From the NCBI GenBank assembly GCA_002310215.1, contig DBYR01000006.1, positions 62,001 to 126,000 on the forward strand: a stretch of DNA of 64,000 bases, written 5' to 3'. The notes below the pieces were generated by a model. That model was not told where the DNA came from, ran no database searches, and saw nothing but the letters and a program-made list of their open reading frames with translations. Each line of letters starts with the position of its first letter. The stretch's first letter is position 1. A program made the translations under genes and the position numbers. This document shows, piece by piece, positions 33,588-41,194 of the stretch. The DNA comes from Bacteroidales bacterium UBA1181. GTDB taxonomy: Bacteria; Bacteroidota; Bacteroidia; Bacteroidales; Paludibacteraceae.

Positions 33588-34535
33588 ATGATTTCAAGTA
33601 AGATTTGTGATTTAATCGGTATTCAATACCCTATTTTCCAAGGGGGTATGGCATGGATTTCAGATGCCAAATTGGCAAGTGCAGTATCAGAAGCGGGAGG
33701 TTTGGGACTCATCTCCGCCATGAACGCCAATGCGGAATACGTCAGAGAGGAAATCCGCAAATGCAAAACAATGACGAAAAAGCCTTTCGGCGTCAACATC
33801 ATGTTGCAAAGCCCATTTGCGGAAGAGGTTGCGAAGGTGGTTATCGAAGAGAAAGTGGATGTCATCACCACAGGTGCGGGCAATCCATCTAAATACATGA
33901 AAGCTTGGTTGGAAGCAGGCATCAAGGTCGTACCAGTCGTTGCATCCGCAGCATTCGCCATCTTGATGGAGAGAATCGGTGCGAGCGCAGTGGTAGCGGA
34001 AGGCTGCGAGTCTGGCGGTCACGTCGGCGAGCTCAACACGATGGCGCTGATTCCTCAGGTGGTAGACGCAGTGAAGATCCCTGTGTTGGCAGCCGGTGGT
34101 ATCGGAGACGGTAGAGGTATGGCCGCAGCCTTCATGCTTGGCGCTGAGGGCGTGCAATGCGGTACATGCTTCCTCGTGGCTGACGAGTGCTGTGTAAGCC
34201 AAACTTATAAGGATAAAATCATCTCAGCAAGCGACACCGCCACCATCGTGACGGGTAAGAGATTCGGTCACCCTGTACGTTCCTTGAAGACTCCATTCTC
34301 CAAGAAGTTCGCGGACATGGAGAAGGACAACACCATCACCGACGAGGAGATCATGGCATTCGGCGCAGGATCACTCAGGAAAGCGGTAGTTGACGGAGAC
34401 GCGAAGGGCGGTTCCTTCATGGCCGGACAAATCGCTGGTCTCATCAAAGAGCAACGCCCTGCCAAGGCAATCATCGAATCGATGGTCAGCGAAGCGGAAG
34501 CCTTATTAAACAAAGCTAACAACAGAATCAAATAA
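33588..34535 (+). CDS. fabK: Enoyl-ACP reductase II, FMN-dependent
   Basis: 315 residues. Reduces the enoyl-ACP double bond in the last step of each elongation round with NAD(P)H and FMN. TIM-barrel of the nitronate monooxygenase superfamily: IQYPIFQGGMAWIS near residue 12, LGLISAMNA, FGVNIML, AAGGIGDGRGMAAAF near residue 178, LGAEGVQCGTCFL. Position between fabH and fabF supports FabK over a nitronate monooxygenase. 2-base gap to fabF. Confidence 0.93.
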   Translation: MISSKICDLIGIQYPIFQGGMAWISDAKLASAVSEAGGLGLISAMNANAEYVREEIRKCKTMTKKPFGVNIMLQSPFAEEVAKVVIEEKVDVITTGAGNPSKYMKAWLEAGIKVVPVVASAAFAILMERIGASAVVAEGCESGGHVGELNTMALIPQVVDAVKIPVLAAGGIGDGRGMAAAFMLGAEGVQCGTCFLVADECCVSQTYKDKIISASDTATIVTGKRFGHPVRSLKTPFSKKFADMEKDNTITDEEIMAFGAGSLRKAVVDGDAKGGSFMAGQIAGLIKEQRPAKAIIESMVSEAEALLNKANNRIK

Positions 34536-34537
34536 GC

Positions 34538-35764
34538 ATGAGAAGAGTAGTCATCACAGGTATGGGCATTATCTCGCCCATCGGGAAAGACATCAAGACA
34601 TTTTGGGAGAATCTGAAGAATGGAGTTTGCGGTATCGACTTCATCCAAAACATCGACACGACCGGTTTGGAAGTAAAGATCGCTGGTGAAGTGCGGGATT
34701 TCCGTGCCGAGGACTTCGGCGTGGAGAAAGGCATGGCGCGCAAGGCTGACCGTTACTGTCAATTTGCCCTCGCCGCCGCACAGCAAGCGATGAACGACAG
34801 AGGTGACCTCGGATTGCCTAACGAAAGAGTCGGCGTTTACGTGGGCTCCGGAATCGGTGGCATGCAGACATTCCTCAACGAGAGCAAGAAAATGTTCGAA
34901 GAGGGTCCGGGTCGTGTCTCTCCCCTATTCATTCCAATGATGATCTCCAACATCGCGGCCGGCAACATCGCCATCGCACACCATGCGGAAGGTCCATGTC
35001 TGCCAGTTGTGACAGCCTGCGCAACCAGTACGCATGCGATCGGTGAGGCCTACAGAGCCATCAAATACGGCTATGCGGACGCTATCATCGCCGGTGGTGC
35101 GGAAGCGACCATCAACCCATTGGCGATCGGCGGTTTCACCAACTGCAAGGCATTGTCCAAGTCGGGCGATCCTAAACGCGCCTCACTGCCATTCGATGCG
35201 GAACGCAAGGGATTCGTCATCGGTGAGGGCGCCGGAATCGTCATCCTGGAGGAATATGAGCATGCAAAAGCATCTGGCGCAAAGATATACGGTGAGATCT
35301 GCGGCTACGGCAACACCTGCGACGCATATCACTACACCGCACCGAAACCAGACGGAACATGCGCTTCCAGAGCAATCAAGATGGCTCTCGACGAGGCGAA
35401 CTACAGCGAGAAGGACACGTTGTACGTCAACGCACACGGTACAGGTACCCACATGAACGACTCCTCGGAGACCCAAGCCCTCAAGCTGGCGTTAGGCGAA
35501 AAGGAGGCTCGCAGAGCACACATCAGCTCATCCAAGTCCATGACCGGACACATGTTGGGCGCTGCTGGTGGCGTAGAGGTGATCGTATCGGCTTTGTCCC
35601 TCCAAGAGGGCATCGTGACGCCTACCATCGGACTCAACAATCCTGACCCTGAGTGTGACCTGGACTACACGCCAAACAAAGCGCAGAAAGCGGACTTGAC
35701 CATCGCCATCTCCAACTCGTTGGGATTCGGTGGACACAACGCTTGTGTAGCCATAAGAAAATAG
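34538..35764 (+). CDS. fabF: 3-oxoacyl-ACP synthase II
   Basis: 408 residues, normal length. Elongating condensing enzyme. Catalytic Cys in TACATSTHAIGEA near residue 160, His in NAHGTGTHMND near residue 300, His in KSMTGHMLGAAG near residue 335; SLGFGGHNA closes the domain. Starts 2 bases after fabK and is followed by a terminator, so the operon ends here. Confidence 0.96.
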   Translation: MRRVVITGMGIISPIGKDIKTFWENLKNGVCGIDFIQNIDTTGLEVKIAGEVRDFRAEDFGVEKGMARKADRYCQFALAAAQQAMNDRGDLGLPNERVGVYVGSGIGGMQTFLNESKKMFEEGPGRVSPLFIPMMISNIAAGNIAIAHHAEGPCLPVVTACATSTHAIGEAYRAIKYGYADAIIAGGAEATINPLAIGGFTNCKALSKSGDPKRASLPFDAERKGFVIGEGAGIVILEEYEHAKASGAKIYGEICGYGNTCDAYHYTAPKPDGTCASRAIKMALDEANYSEKDTLYVNAHGTGTHMNDSSETQALKLALGEKEARRAHISSSKSMTGHMLGAAGGVEVIVSALSLQEGIVTPTIGLNNPDPECDLDYTPNKAQKADLTIAISNSLGFGGHNACVAIRK

Positions 35765-35791
35765 AAGAAACAACCTATTCCATAGCTTAGG

Positions 35792-35836
35792 AAAGAGGAT
35801 GTCACCCCAATGGCATCCTCTTTCTTCGTTTTTTCT
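35792..35836 (+). terminator. Terminator of the fabH-fabK-fabF operon
   Basis: AAAGAGGATG at 35792-35801 pairs with CATCCTCTTT at 35814-35823, followed by a T-rich tract. Confidence 0.85.
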
Positions 35837-35896
35837 TTTACCGAAATTTTCTCAAAATTGATTTAAAAATTTTCATGGGATTATGCGAACTTTTTG

Positions 35897-35904
35897 TATA
35901 TTTG
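35897..35904 (+). promoter_or_regulatory. Promoter -7 box of the M6 metalloprotease gene
   Basis: TATATTTG matches TAnnTTTG. It lies 28 bases before the ATG at 35933 and overlaps an upstream in-frame start near 35894, which it rules out. Confidence 0.6.
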
Positions 35905-35932
35905 GGGAATAGGAACGCAAAAGAAACCCGCC

Positions 35933-38503
35933 ATGAAACGTACACTATTATATATCAGCCTATTGATTGTTCACTTGTTGAGCACAGGAATAACGTGTGC
36001 CATGGTATACAATGGGACCCCTCACAAGATGACACAACCCAACGGAGATACCGTAACTGTGTTCCTTCATGGTTCAGACCTCTTCATCGATGCGGAAAGT
36101 GTAGACCATTATACCCTCACCACGGATGAGACAACAGGAGAAATATGCTACGCCATGCTATCAAAAGACGGCAGGGAATACGCCTCAACCGGCATCACCT
36201 ACAATGGAGGTGAAACACCCGAAGCGGTGAAAATGATCATTGAGCCAGGCTTACGCATCAACAAAGAGAGCAGGGATGAGAAGATCCGCCAGACGAGAAT
36301 CAAGCTGAACAAGGCGGAGACAGAGCAAGAGGGACCCGTCCTCAGAGCCGCACAAGCATTGCCGGACACGGTATACGGACTGTGCATCCTCATTGATTTC
36401 CCCAGCACAAAATCAAGCGTGACGAGAGAGCAGGTAGAGCAGTTCCTCAACGGCGACGACAACCCTGTATTCGGAAATAAGAGTTCCATCAAGGAATTTT
36501 TCCAATGGATTTCTCAAGGCAAACTCACCTACATCAACTTCGTACCGGACCAATTCTACACGGCAGAAAAAGAGTATAGTGACTATGCTCCAAACACGGC
36601 GACAGACTATACCGTCGACCAATTCTATCCTCAAATACAAGCGGCCATCAATGAATGGGGGAAAGCGCATCCGGACCAACTCAACCTGCTATCCGCCAAT
36701 GAATACCAGGGCATCAAGGCGCTGAACATCCTATACGCCGGGAAATGCACCAACAAATGGGGCACAGGACTATGGCCACACCAAAGCTACGTCAACAACA
36801 GCGGCCAAGTGAAGGTCAACAACTGGAGATATAGAGGGTGGGAGATATACCACAGTTACCAGATAAGCGACATTGGGGACCGACTCACCATGGGCACCTT
36901 CGTCCACGAGAACGGGCACCTCATCTGCGGTTGGCCGGATTTCTACCAATACGAGGAACATGAGCCAAACAACGCCGCCGACTATAATATCGGAGACGCT
37001 TTCTCCATTAGCAGCGAAACCAATCCACCGTATCCCAACCCATGGGCTCTTGACCAAATGGGCTGGTTGGAGAATCAGATTGATATCACGGACATCAAAG
37101 ACGGACGAGTCATCACCCTAAAGCAAGGATGCGGATACGCCGCCGTATACAAAGGGAAAGGGGAAAACGTAAAGGAAAAGTTTTATTTGGAAATCAGAGA
37201 CAAATACTACCTTCACAACCGAGCGAACAAGGAGACCGGCATATTCATCTGGCACAGCAACGATGCTGGGGACAACTGCCATCCAGACAAAGATGAGCTA
37301 CTCGACTGTAGACCAGCCAAATACGAACATCCATTCTGGAAAAAAGACAATGGTCCAAAGGTGTTCGACGACGAATCAGACCCCGACGCGAAATGGCATG
37401 ACGGGGCCAATTCGGGCATATACCTCTGGGACTTCAGCGAAGGAGGCGAAACCATGACCTTCCGTTGCGGAAGATACATCGAGACCCCCGAATTCACTAA
37501 AACAACGCTGCAAAAGGCCATCGTGTACAAGGCATTCCACGACAGCATCACTCTCCAAGGAGGCGACGCACCTTACTCGTTGGAACTCTACGACGGAGAC
37601 CTCCCCGAAGGCATAGAACTGACTACATCAGGCGTTCTGCAAGGAATACCGACCCAAGCAGGAGAGGTGACCTTCACCGTGAAAGTAACCGACAGCAACG
37701 GGAAAAACGCTTTCCAGGAATTCACACTCATCATACAAGAGTCTACTCCTTTCAATAGCGCTCCTTACCCTATTCCAGGCAACTTCCAAACGGAAGGATA
37801 CGACAGAGGAGGAGCCGAGGTGGCCTTCCATACCACAAGGACGGTGGACACGCGAAAAATCAAGGATGCGAGAGATGACAACGAATACTTCCCAATGTCC
37901 AAAATCAGCGGAGCCAACTTCGCGACGGAGTATGCGATTAAAGGGGAATGGACGCAATACACCATAGATGTGGAAAAAAGCGGATGGTACAACATGTCCA
38001 TACAAAACACGACACTGTCGGACGTCATCCTATCCATTGTATTAGATCGGGAGGTCATAGACACTATGGGCATACCTGGACTCTACACTGAAGAGTCAAG
38101 TTGGTTCTTCACCACGACTAAAGCCGTCAGCAAGGCCACCACGAAGGAACTCAGGCTGAAGAAGGGCACACATAAACTTCAAATCATGGGGCAAGCGCTT
38201 CCGTCCAGCCTCCAAATAGACAGCGTGAGCTTCGTCCTAACAAAGGAAGACGAACTAACCAGACAAACAGAGACACCGAGCCAACCAATCCGCTTAACGC
38301 AGGATGGGAAAGGCGTATTCCAACTGTCCGGCGCATCCGAAGGAGACAGACTATACGTGTACAACGCCCAATCTCAGTTGTGGGAGAACCTAAACCTCAC
38401 TTCGGGCAACATACACTTCGGCGCCAATTATCCGAAAGGAATATACCTCGTGCGAATCGTCGGGAAAGATTACATCCAGACTATCAAAGCGGTCAAACGC
38501 TAA
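35933..38503 (+). CDS. Secreted M6-family metalloprotease with T9SS type A C-terminus
   Basis: 856 residues from the ATG at 35933, followed at once by a signal peptide (LLYISLLIVHLLSTGITCA). A propeptide-like region runs to ~135. The M6 (immune inhibitor A-like) zinc protease domain spans ~140-430: LCILIDFPS, SIKEFFQWISQGKL, and the zinc site HENGH at 325-329 followed by GWPDFY. Next come an Ig-like putative (He_PIG-type) domain at ~510-600 (LPEGIELTTSGVLQGIPTQAG), a ligand-binding-like beta-sandwich at ~620-770, and a final ~75 residues ending YPKGIYLVRIVGKDYIQTIK, typical of a T9SS type A sorting domain. Expected to be exported to the surface or medium to digest host or food proteins. Monocistronic. 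Confidence 0.88.
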   Translation: MKRTLLYISLLIVHLLSTGITCAMVYNGTPHKMTQPNGDTVTVFLHGSDLFIDAESVDHYTLTTDETTGEICYAMLSKDGREYASTGITYNGGETPEAVKMIIEPGLRINKESRDEKIRQTRIKLNKAETEQEGPVLRAAQALPDTVYGLCILIDFPSTKSSVTREQVEQFLNGDDNPVFGNKSSIKEFFQWISQGKLTYINFVPDQFYTAEKEYSDYAPNTATDYTVDQFYPQIQAAINEWGKAHPDQLNLLSANEYQGIKALNILYAGKCTNKWGTGLWPHQSYVNNSGQVKVNNWRYRGWEIYHSYQISDIGDRLTMGTFVHENGHLICGWPDFYQYEEHEPNNAADYNIGDAFSISSETNPPYPNPWALDQMGWLENQIDITDIKDGRVITLKQGCGYAAVYKGKGENVKEKFYLEIRDKYYLHNRANKETGIFIWHSNDAGDNCHPDKDELLDCRPAKYEHPFWKKDNGPKVFDDESDPDAKWHDGANSGIYLWDFSEGGETMTFRCGRYIETPEFTKTTLQKAIVYKAFHDSITLQGGDAPYSLELYDGDLPEGIELTTSGVLQGIPTQAGEVTFTVKVTDSNGKNAFQEFTLIIQESTPFNSAPYPIPGNFQTEGYDRGGAEVAFHTTRTVDTRKIKDARDDNEYFPMSKISGANFATEYAIKGEWTQYTIDVEKSGWYNMSIQNTTLSDVILSIVLDREVIDTMGIPGLYTEESSWFFTTTKAVSKATTKELRLKKGTHKLQIMGQALPSSLQIDSVSFVLTKEDELTRQTETPSQPIRLTQDGKGVFQLSGASEGDRLYVYNAQSQLWENLNLTSGNIHFGANYPKGIYLVRIVGKDYIQTIKAVKR

Positions 38504-38694
38504 TGGTTCAAGCCAAATATCCCCCCATCACATACGCATATAACGACCCTGACTTTAATGTTGTTGGGCAACTTCGTCCATACATGGAGAGGGGAAACTG
38601 CAATCGTACAATAAGCATTTCGCCACGACATAATCAGAGGCAGAGGGGATTCAATAAAAAATAGAAGAAAAAGACAAAAAAAAGAGCTTACAGG

Positions 38695-38724
38695 TTTGCC
38701 TTTCAAAAAAAATATCTATATTTG
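38695..38724 (+). promoter_or_regulatory. Promoter of the candidate small RNA
   Basis: TTTG at 38695-38698, 18 bases, TATATTTG at 38717-38724: both consensus boxes at about the usual spacing, with no downstream protein gene on this strand before 40598. Confidence 0.75.
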
Positions 38725-38730
38725 CGGTGT

Positions 38731-38816
38731 AATGTTGTGAAACATGATTCTTTATAGATGTAAGGTTTATGGTTTTCTAAAAGCAAGTCGATTCCAGGCT
38801 TGCTTTTGGTCTTTTT
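38731..38816 (+). ncRNA. Candidate small RNA, about 86 nt
   Basis: Starts about 7 bases after a full promoter and ends at a strong terminator. 5' hairpin ATGTT/AACAT with a GTGA loop (38732-38745), an unpaired middle, and a 3' terminator hairpin. No start codon with a sensible frame is present. I do not recognise a known family (it is not SRP RNA, 6S RNA or tmRNA). It might act in trans, or the transcript might be a short leader remnant. Confidence 0.6.
38777..38816 (+). terminator. Terminator of the candidate small RNA
   Basis: CTAAAAGCAAG at 38777-38787 pairs with CTTGCTTTTGG at 38799-38809 (one G-U pair), followed by TCTTTTT. Confidence 0.85.
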
Positions 38817-38980
38817 AAGGAGCCCCCTATTCCCTATAAAAAACCCGACAAACACAATTAACAAAGCCAGACGAAGCATTGTGCCTTTAGCCACACAACG
38901 CATCGACGCTTCTGTCAGCAACCAATAGCGACGAAACACATTTTTCCATAAAGAAAGATATAGGGGAAACGATGGAAAGC

Positions 38981-40417
38981 CTATGATTTTCTCTTTAAGA
39001 GAACATCCAACACATCATTCAAAACATTAGACCCCAACAATTTAGCAGGCAAAAAGTATGCGGTCACACCCACTAACAACTGTAGAATCAGCCGCAACGT
39101 GACACTGCAATCCAACCACCCCACCACATAGACCAACCCCGCCATGAAGCAAGAGATGCCCAAATAGGGATAAATATCACGCAACTGCTCCTTGATCGAG
39201 TAACAGACCACTCCACGCACAAAGAAGAGATCCACCACATACGACAAGAGGTTGGCCGCCACAAAGCCCCAAAGCATCTGTTCTATCGAATCGTGGAAGA
39301 GGAAGAGGAACAACAGCGTCAGGCCGTTTCGCACGCCCTCCATGACAAAATTCTTTTTCGGGAAACCCTTCACCACCATCATGTTCAGGCACATCGAATG
39401 CATCGGTCCCACAAGACCAGCGATCGCCAAAATTCTAAAGTAAGGAACAATCGGCAGCCACTTCTCGGTAAGCACCACCTCCACCAGGTTGTCGAAACAA
39501 GCCATAACGCCCAAAAGAATCGGAAAGATAGAGAATGCGACCATCCGCATCATCTTCCGAAGATAGTTCAACTGGCGAGGCTCATCGTCGTTCAGTTTAG
39601 ACAAGACAGGGTATGCGACGCCCGAAAAGGTAGAGGCGACGATATTAACCGGCAAGAAATAAAACTTATAGGATTCCGAATAGTACCCCAGGCGCTCATC
39701 CCCGAAATATCGCCCGATGATTGGGTTATAGACATAACGGACAAACGTGTTCATCAGACTCGAACCGATCAGGGAGAAACTGAACATGAAGAGTTCCCGT
39801 ATCACGGAGAAGTCTGGTGCGCACTTAGGGTACCAATCGCTGAAGATCCACAGGAGTATGACCCGTATAGCCGATTGTAGCACGATCTGCCAAGCCAACG
39901 CCCAGTAGCCATACCCCAAGAAGATCAGCACAATGGTCACAACACCTGACACAACCGCACTGACAAGGCTTGCGATGGACATTTTCTTGAACGCCAGGTT
40001 ACGAGTCAACACAATGTTCTGCACCACCCCAAACGAGTTGAAAATGATGGAAAGAAACAAGAAGTAGGACAACGGAACCAATTCAGGCATGTGGTAGTAG
40101 TCCGCGATCCTATCCGACGTCAGGAACAGCAAGGAATAGAAAACCACACCCAAAAAGACATTGAAGCATAACACGGCCACATATTCCGCATCCGTATTGT
40201 GCTTGCGTCTCACCATGGCGGAGGTGAAACCGCTCTCCGTCAGCAAATTGGACAAGGCGGTAAAGATCGCCAGCGCACCAATCAAGCCGAAATCACGAGG
40301 CGACAACAAACGAAGCGTCACCAAGCCGACGACAAACGCCACGACCTGGAACCCCACCTTGTCAAACGCATTCCAGATGATGGAACGCGTGGTCTCTTTT
40401 TTCAAATCCTGTGCCAT
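38981..40417 (-). CDS. Polysaccharide flippase (Wzx-like, MATE/MOP superfamily)
   Basis: 478 residues with about 12-14 membrane helices over the whole length. N-terminal SIIWNAFDKVGFQVVAFVVGLVTLRLLSPRDFG, where LLSPxDFG is a signature of the WzxC-type lipopolysaccharide or capsule flippases; YYSESYKFYFLPVN and GVAYPVLSKL in the middle also fit. It would move lipid-linked sugar units across the inner membrane. No glycosyltransferase genes lie near. A -7 box (TACCTTTG, minus strand) at 40426-40433 sits so close that the mRNA would be almost leaderless. Confidence 0.9.
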   Translation of the reverse strand: MAQDLKKETTRSIIWNAFDKVGFQVVAFVVGLVTLRLLSPRDFGLIGALAIFTALSNLLTESGFTSAMVRRKHNTDAEYVAVLCFNVFLGVVFYSLLFLTSDRIADYYHMPELVPLSYFLFLSIIFNSFGVVQNIVLTRNLAFKKMSIASLVSAVVSGVVTIVLIFLGYGYWALAWQIVLQSAIRVILLWIFSDWYPKCAPDFSVIRELFMFSFSLIGSSLMNTFVRYVYNPIIGRYFGDERLGYYSESYKFYFLPVNIVASTFSGVAYPVLSKLNDDEPRQLNYLRKMMRMVAFSIFPILLGVMACFDNLVEVVLTEKWLPIVPYFRILAIAGLVGPMHSMCLNMMVVKGFPKKNFVMEGVRNGLTLLFLFLFHDSIEQMLWGFVAANLLSYVVDLFFVRGVVCYSIKEQLRDIYPYLGISCFMAGLVYVVGWLDCSVTLRLILQLLVGVTAYFLPAKLLGSNVLNDVLDVLLKRKS

Positions 40418-40425
40418 AGTGAGTA

Positions 40426-40433
40426 CAAAGGTA
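40426..40433 (-). promoter_or_regulatory. Promoter -7 box of the flippase gene
   Basis: Minus-strand TACCTTTG matches TAnnTTTG, 8 bases before the ATG, which predicts a nearly leaderless transcript. Confidence 0.5.
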
Positions 40434-40436
40434 CAT

Positions 40437-40496
40437 GAATAATTATGAATTTTGAAACGTTAGTTCGACGAAGTCAATTATGAATTATGAATTATA
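40437..40496. repeat. AATTATGAATT intergenic repeat
   Basis: AATTATGAATT occurs at 40441-40451 and again as a tandem at 40476-40494. Simple AT-rich repeats of this kind are common between genes in Bacteroidales. No function is implied. Confidence 0.5.
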
Positions 40497-40559
40497 TGCA
40501 GCATGGATGAAATGTTTGGGGAAAGGGAATGGAGAATAGGGAATAAGACAATTTTATTT

Positions 40560-40567
40560 TACCTTTG
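40560..40567 (+). promoter_or_regulatory. Promoter -7 box of the LOG-ATPase pair
   Basis: TACCTTTG matches TAnnTTTG, 30 bases before the LOG ATG. Confidence 0.55.
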
Positions 40568-40597
40568 TGAGAAGAAATAGATAGAATAGAAAATAAT

Positions 40598-41179
40598 ATG
40601 ACGAAACGGGTCTGTGTCTATTGTGCGTCCAGCACGCAAGTGGACGAAGCATACAAAAGAGAAGCGAAGAGATTAGGAGAGATCCTGGCTAAGAACGGCA
40701 TCGCCTGCAACTACGGCGGAGGCGCTGTCGGACTGATGGGTGAGTTGGCGCACTCCATGCTCGAACACGGTGGTGAAATCACAGGCATCATCCCCCGTTT
40801 CATGGTCGAGAGAGGATGGGACAACCCCAACGTGACAGAGGTGGAGACGAGCTCCATGCACACGCGCAAGGAACGTATGACGCAAGACGTGGATGCGGCC
40901 ATCGCCCTTCCGGGAGGATGCGGCACCATAGAGGAACTGATGGAGATCATCACGTGGAAACAATTAGGTCTGTTTCTCAAACCCATCGTCATCATCAACG
41001 TCAACCACTTCTTCGACCCCCTTTTGTCCATGTTGGACAAATGCGTGGAGGAGAAATTCATGTCGGAAAAGCTTAAAAAGACCTGGACTGTCGTCAACAA
41101 CGCCGACGAAGTGATAGCCGCCATCGAGGAGGGGCATCCATGGGGGAAAGAAGAATCCGACAAATACGCGAGCCTATAA
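40598..41179 (+). CDS. LOG-family nucleotide 5'-monophosphate phosphoribohydrolase
   Basis: 193 residues, normal for the TIGR00730 (Rossmann-fold LOG) family. N-terminal VCVYCASSTQVDEAY, then YGGGAVGLMGELA near residue 40, and the catalytic and binding motif PGGCGTIEELMEIITWKQLG near residue 107. Such enzymes release the base from nucleotide monophosphates; in plants and some bacteria they make active cytokinin. Cytoplasmic. Its stop is 15 bases before the start of the sacsin-like ATPase, so the two are almost certainly co-transcribed, an unusual partner. Confidence 0.92.
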   Translation: MTKRVCVYCASSTQVDEAYKREAKRLGEILAKNGIACNYGGGAVGLMGELAHSMLEHGGEITGIIPRFMVERGWDNPNVTEVETSSMHTRKERMTQDVDAAIALPGGCGTIEELMEIITWKQLGLFLKPIVIINVNHFFDPLLSMLDKCVEEKFMSEKLKKTWTVVNNADEVIAAIEEGHPWGKEESDKYASL

Positions 41180-41194
41180 CAAGCCAATAAAGCG

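Larger units (their letters stand above)
38504..38980. other. Intergenic region of 477 bases holding a candidate RNA gene
   Basis: No convincing protein gene. The centre holds a promoter, a short transcript and a terminator (38695-38816). The flanks 38504-38690 and 38820-38980 show nothing I can support. Confidence 0.6.

Noticed and set aside
38500..38706. Minus-strand open frame of 68 codons with a hydrophobic N-terminus
   Set aside because: No similarity, unlikely composition and no promoter; overlaps the end of the metalloprotease gene.
38703..38939. Minus-strand open frame of 78 codons in the gap before the flippase
   Set aside because: Overlaps the promoter and terminator of the candidate small RNA on the other strand, has no promoter of its own and no recognisable motif.
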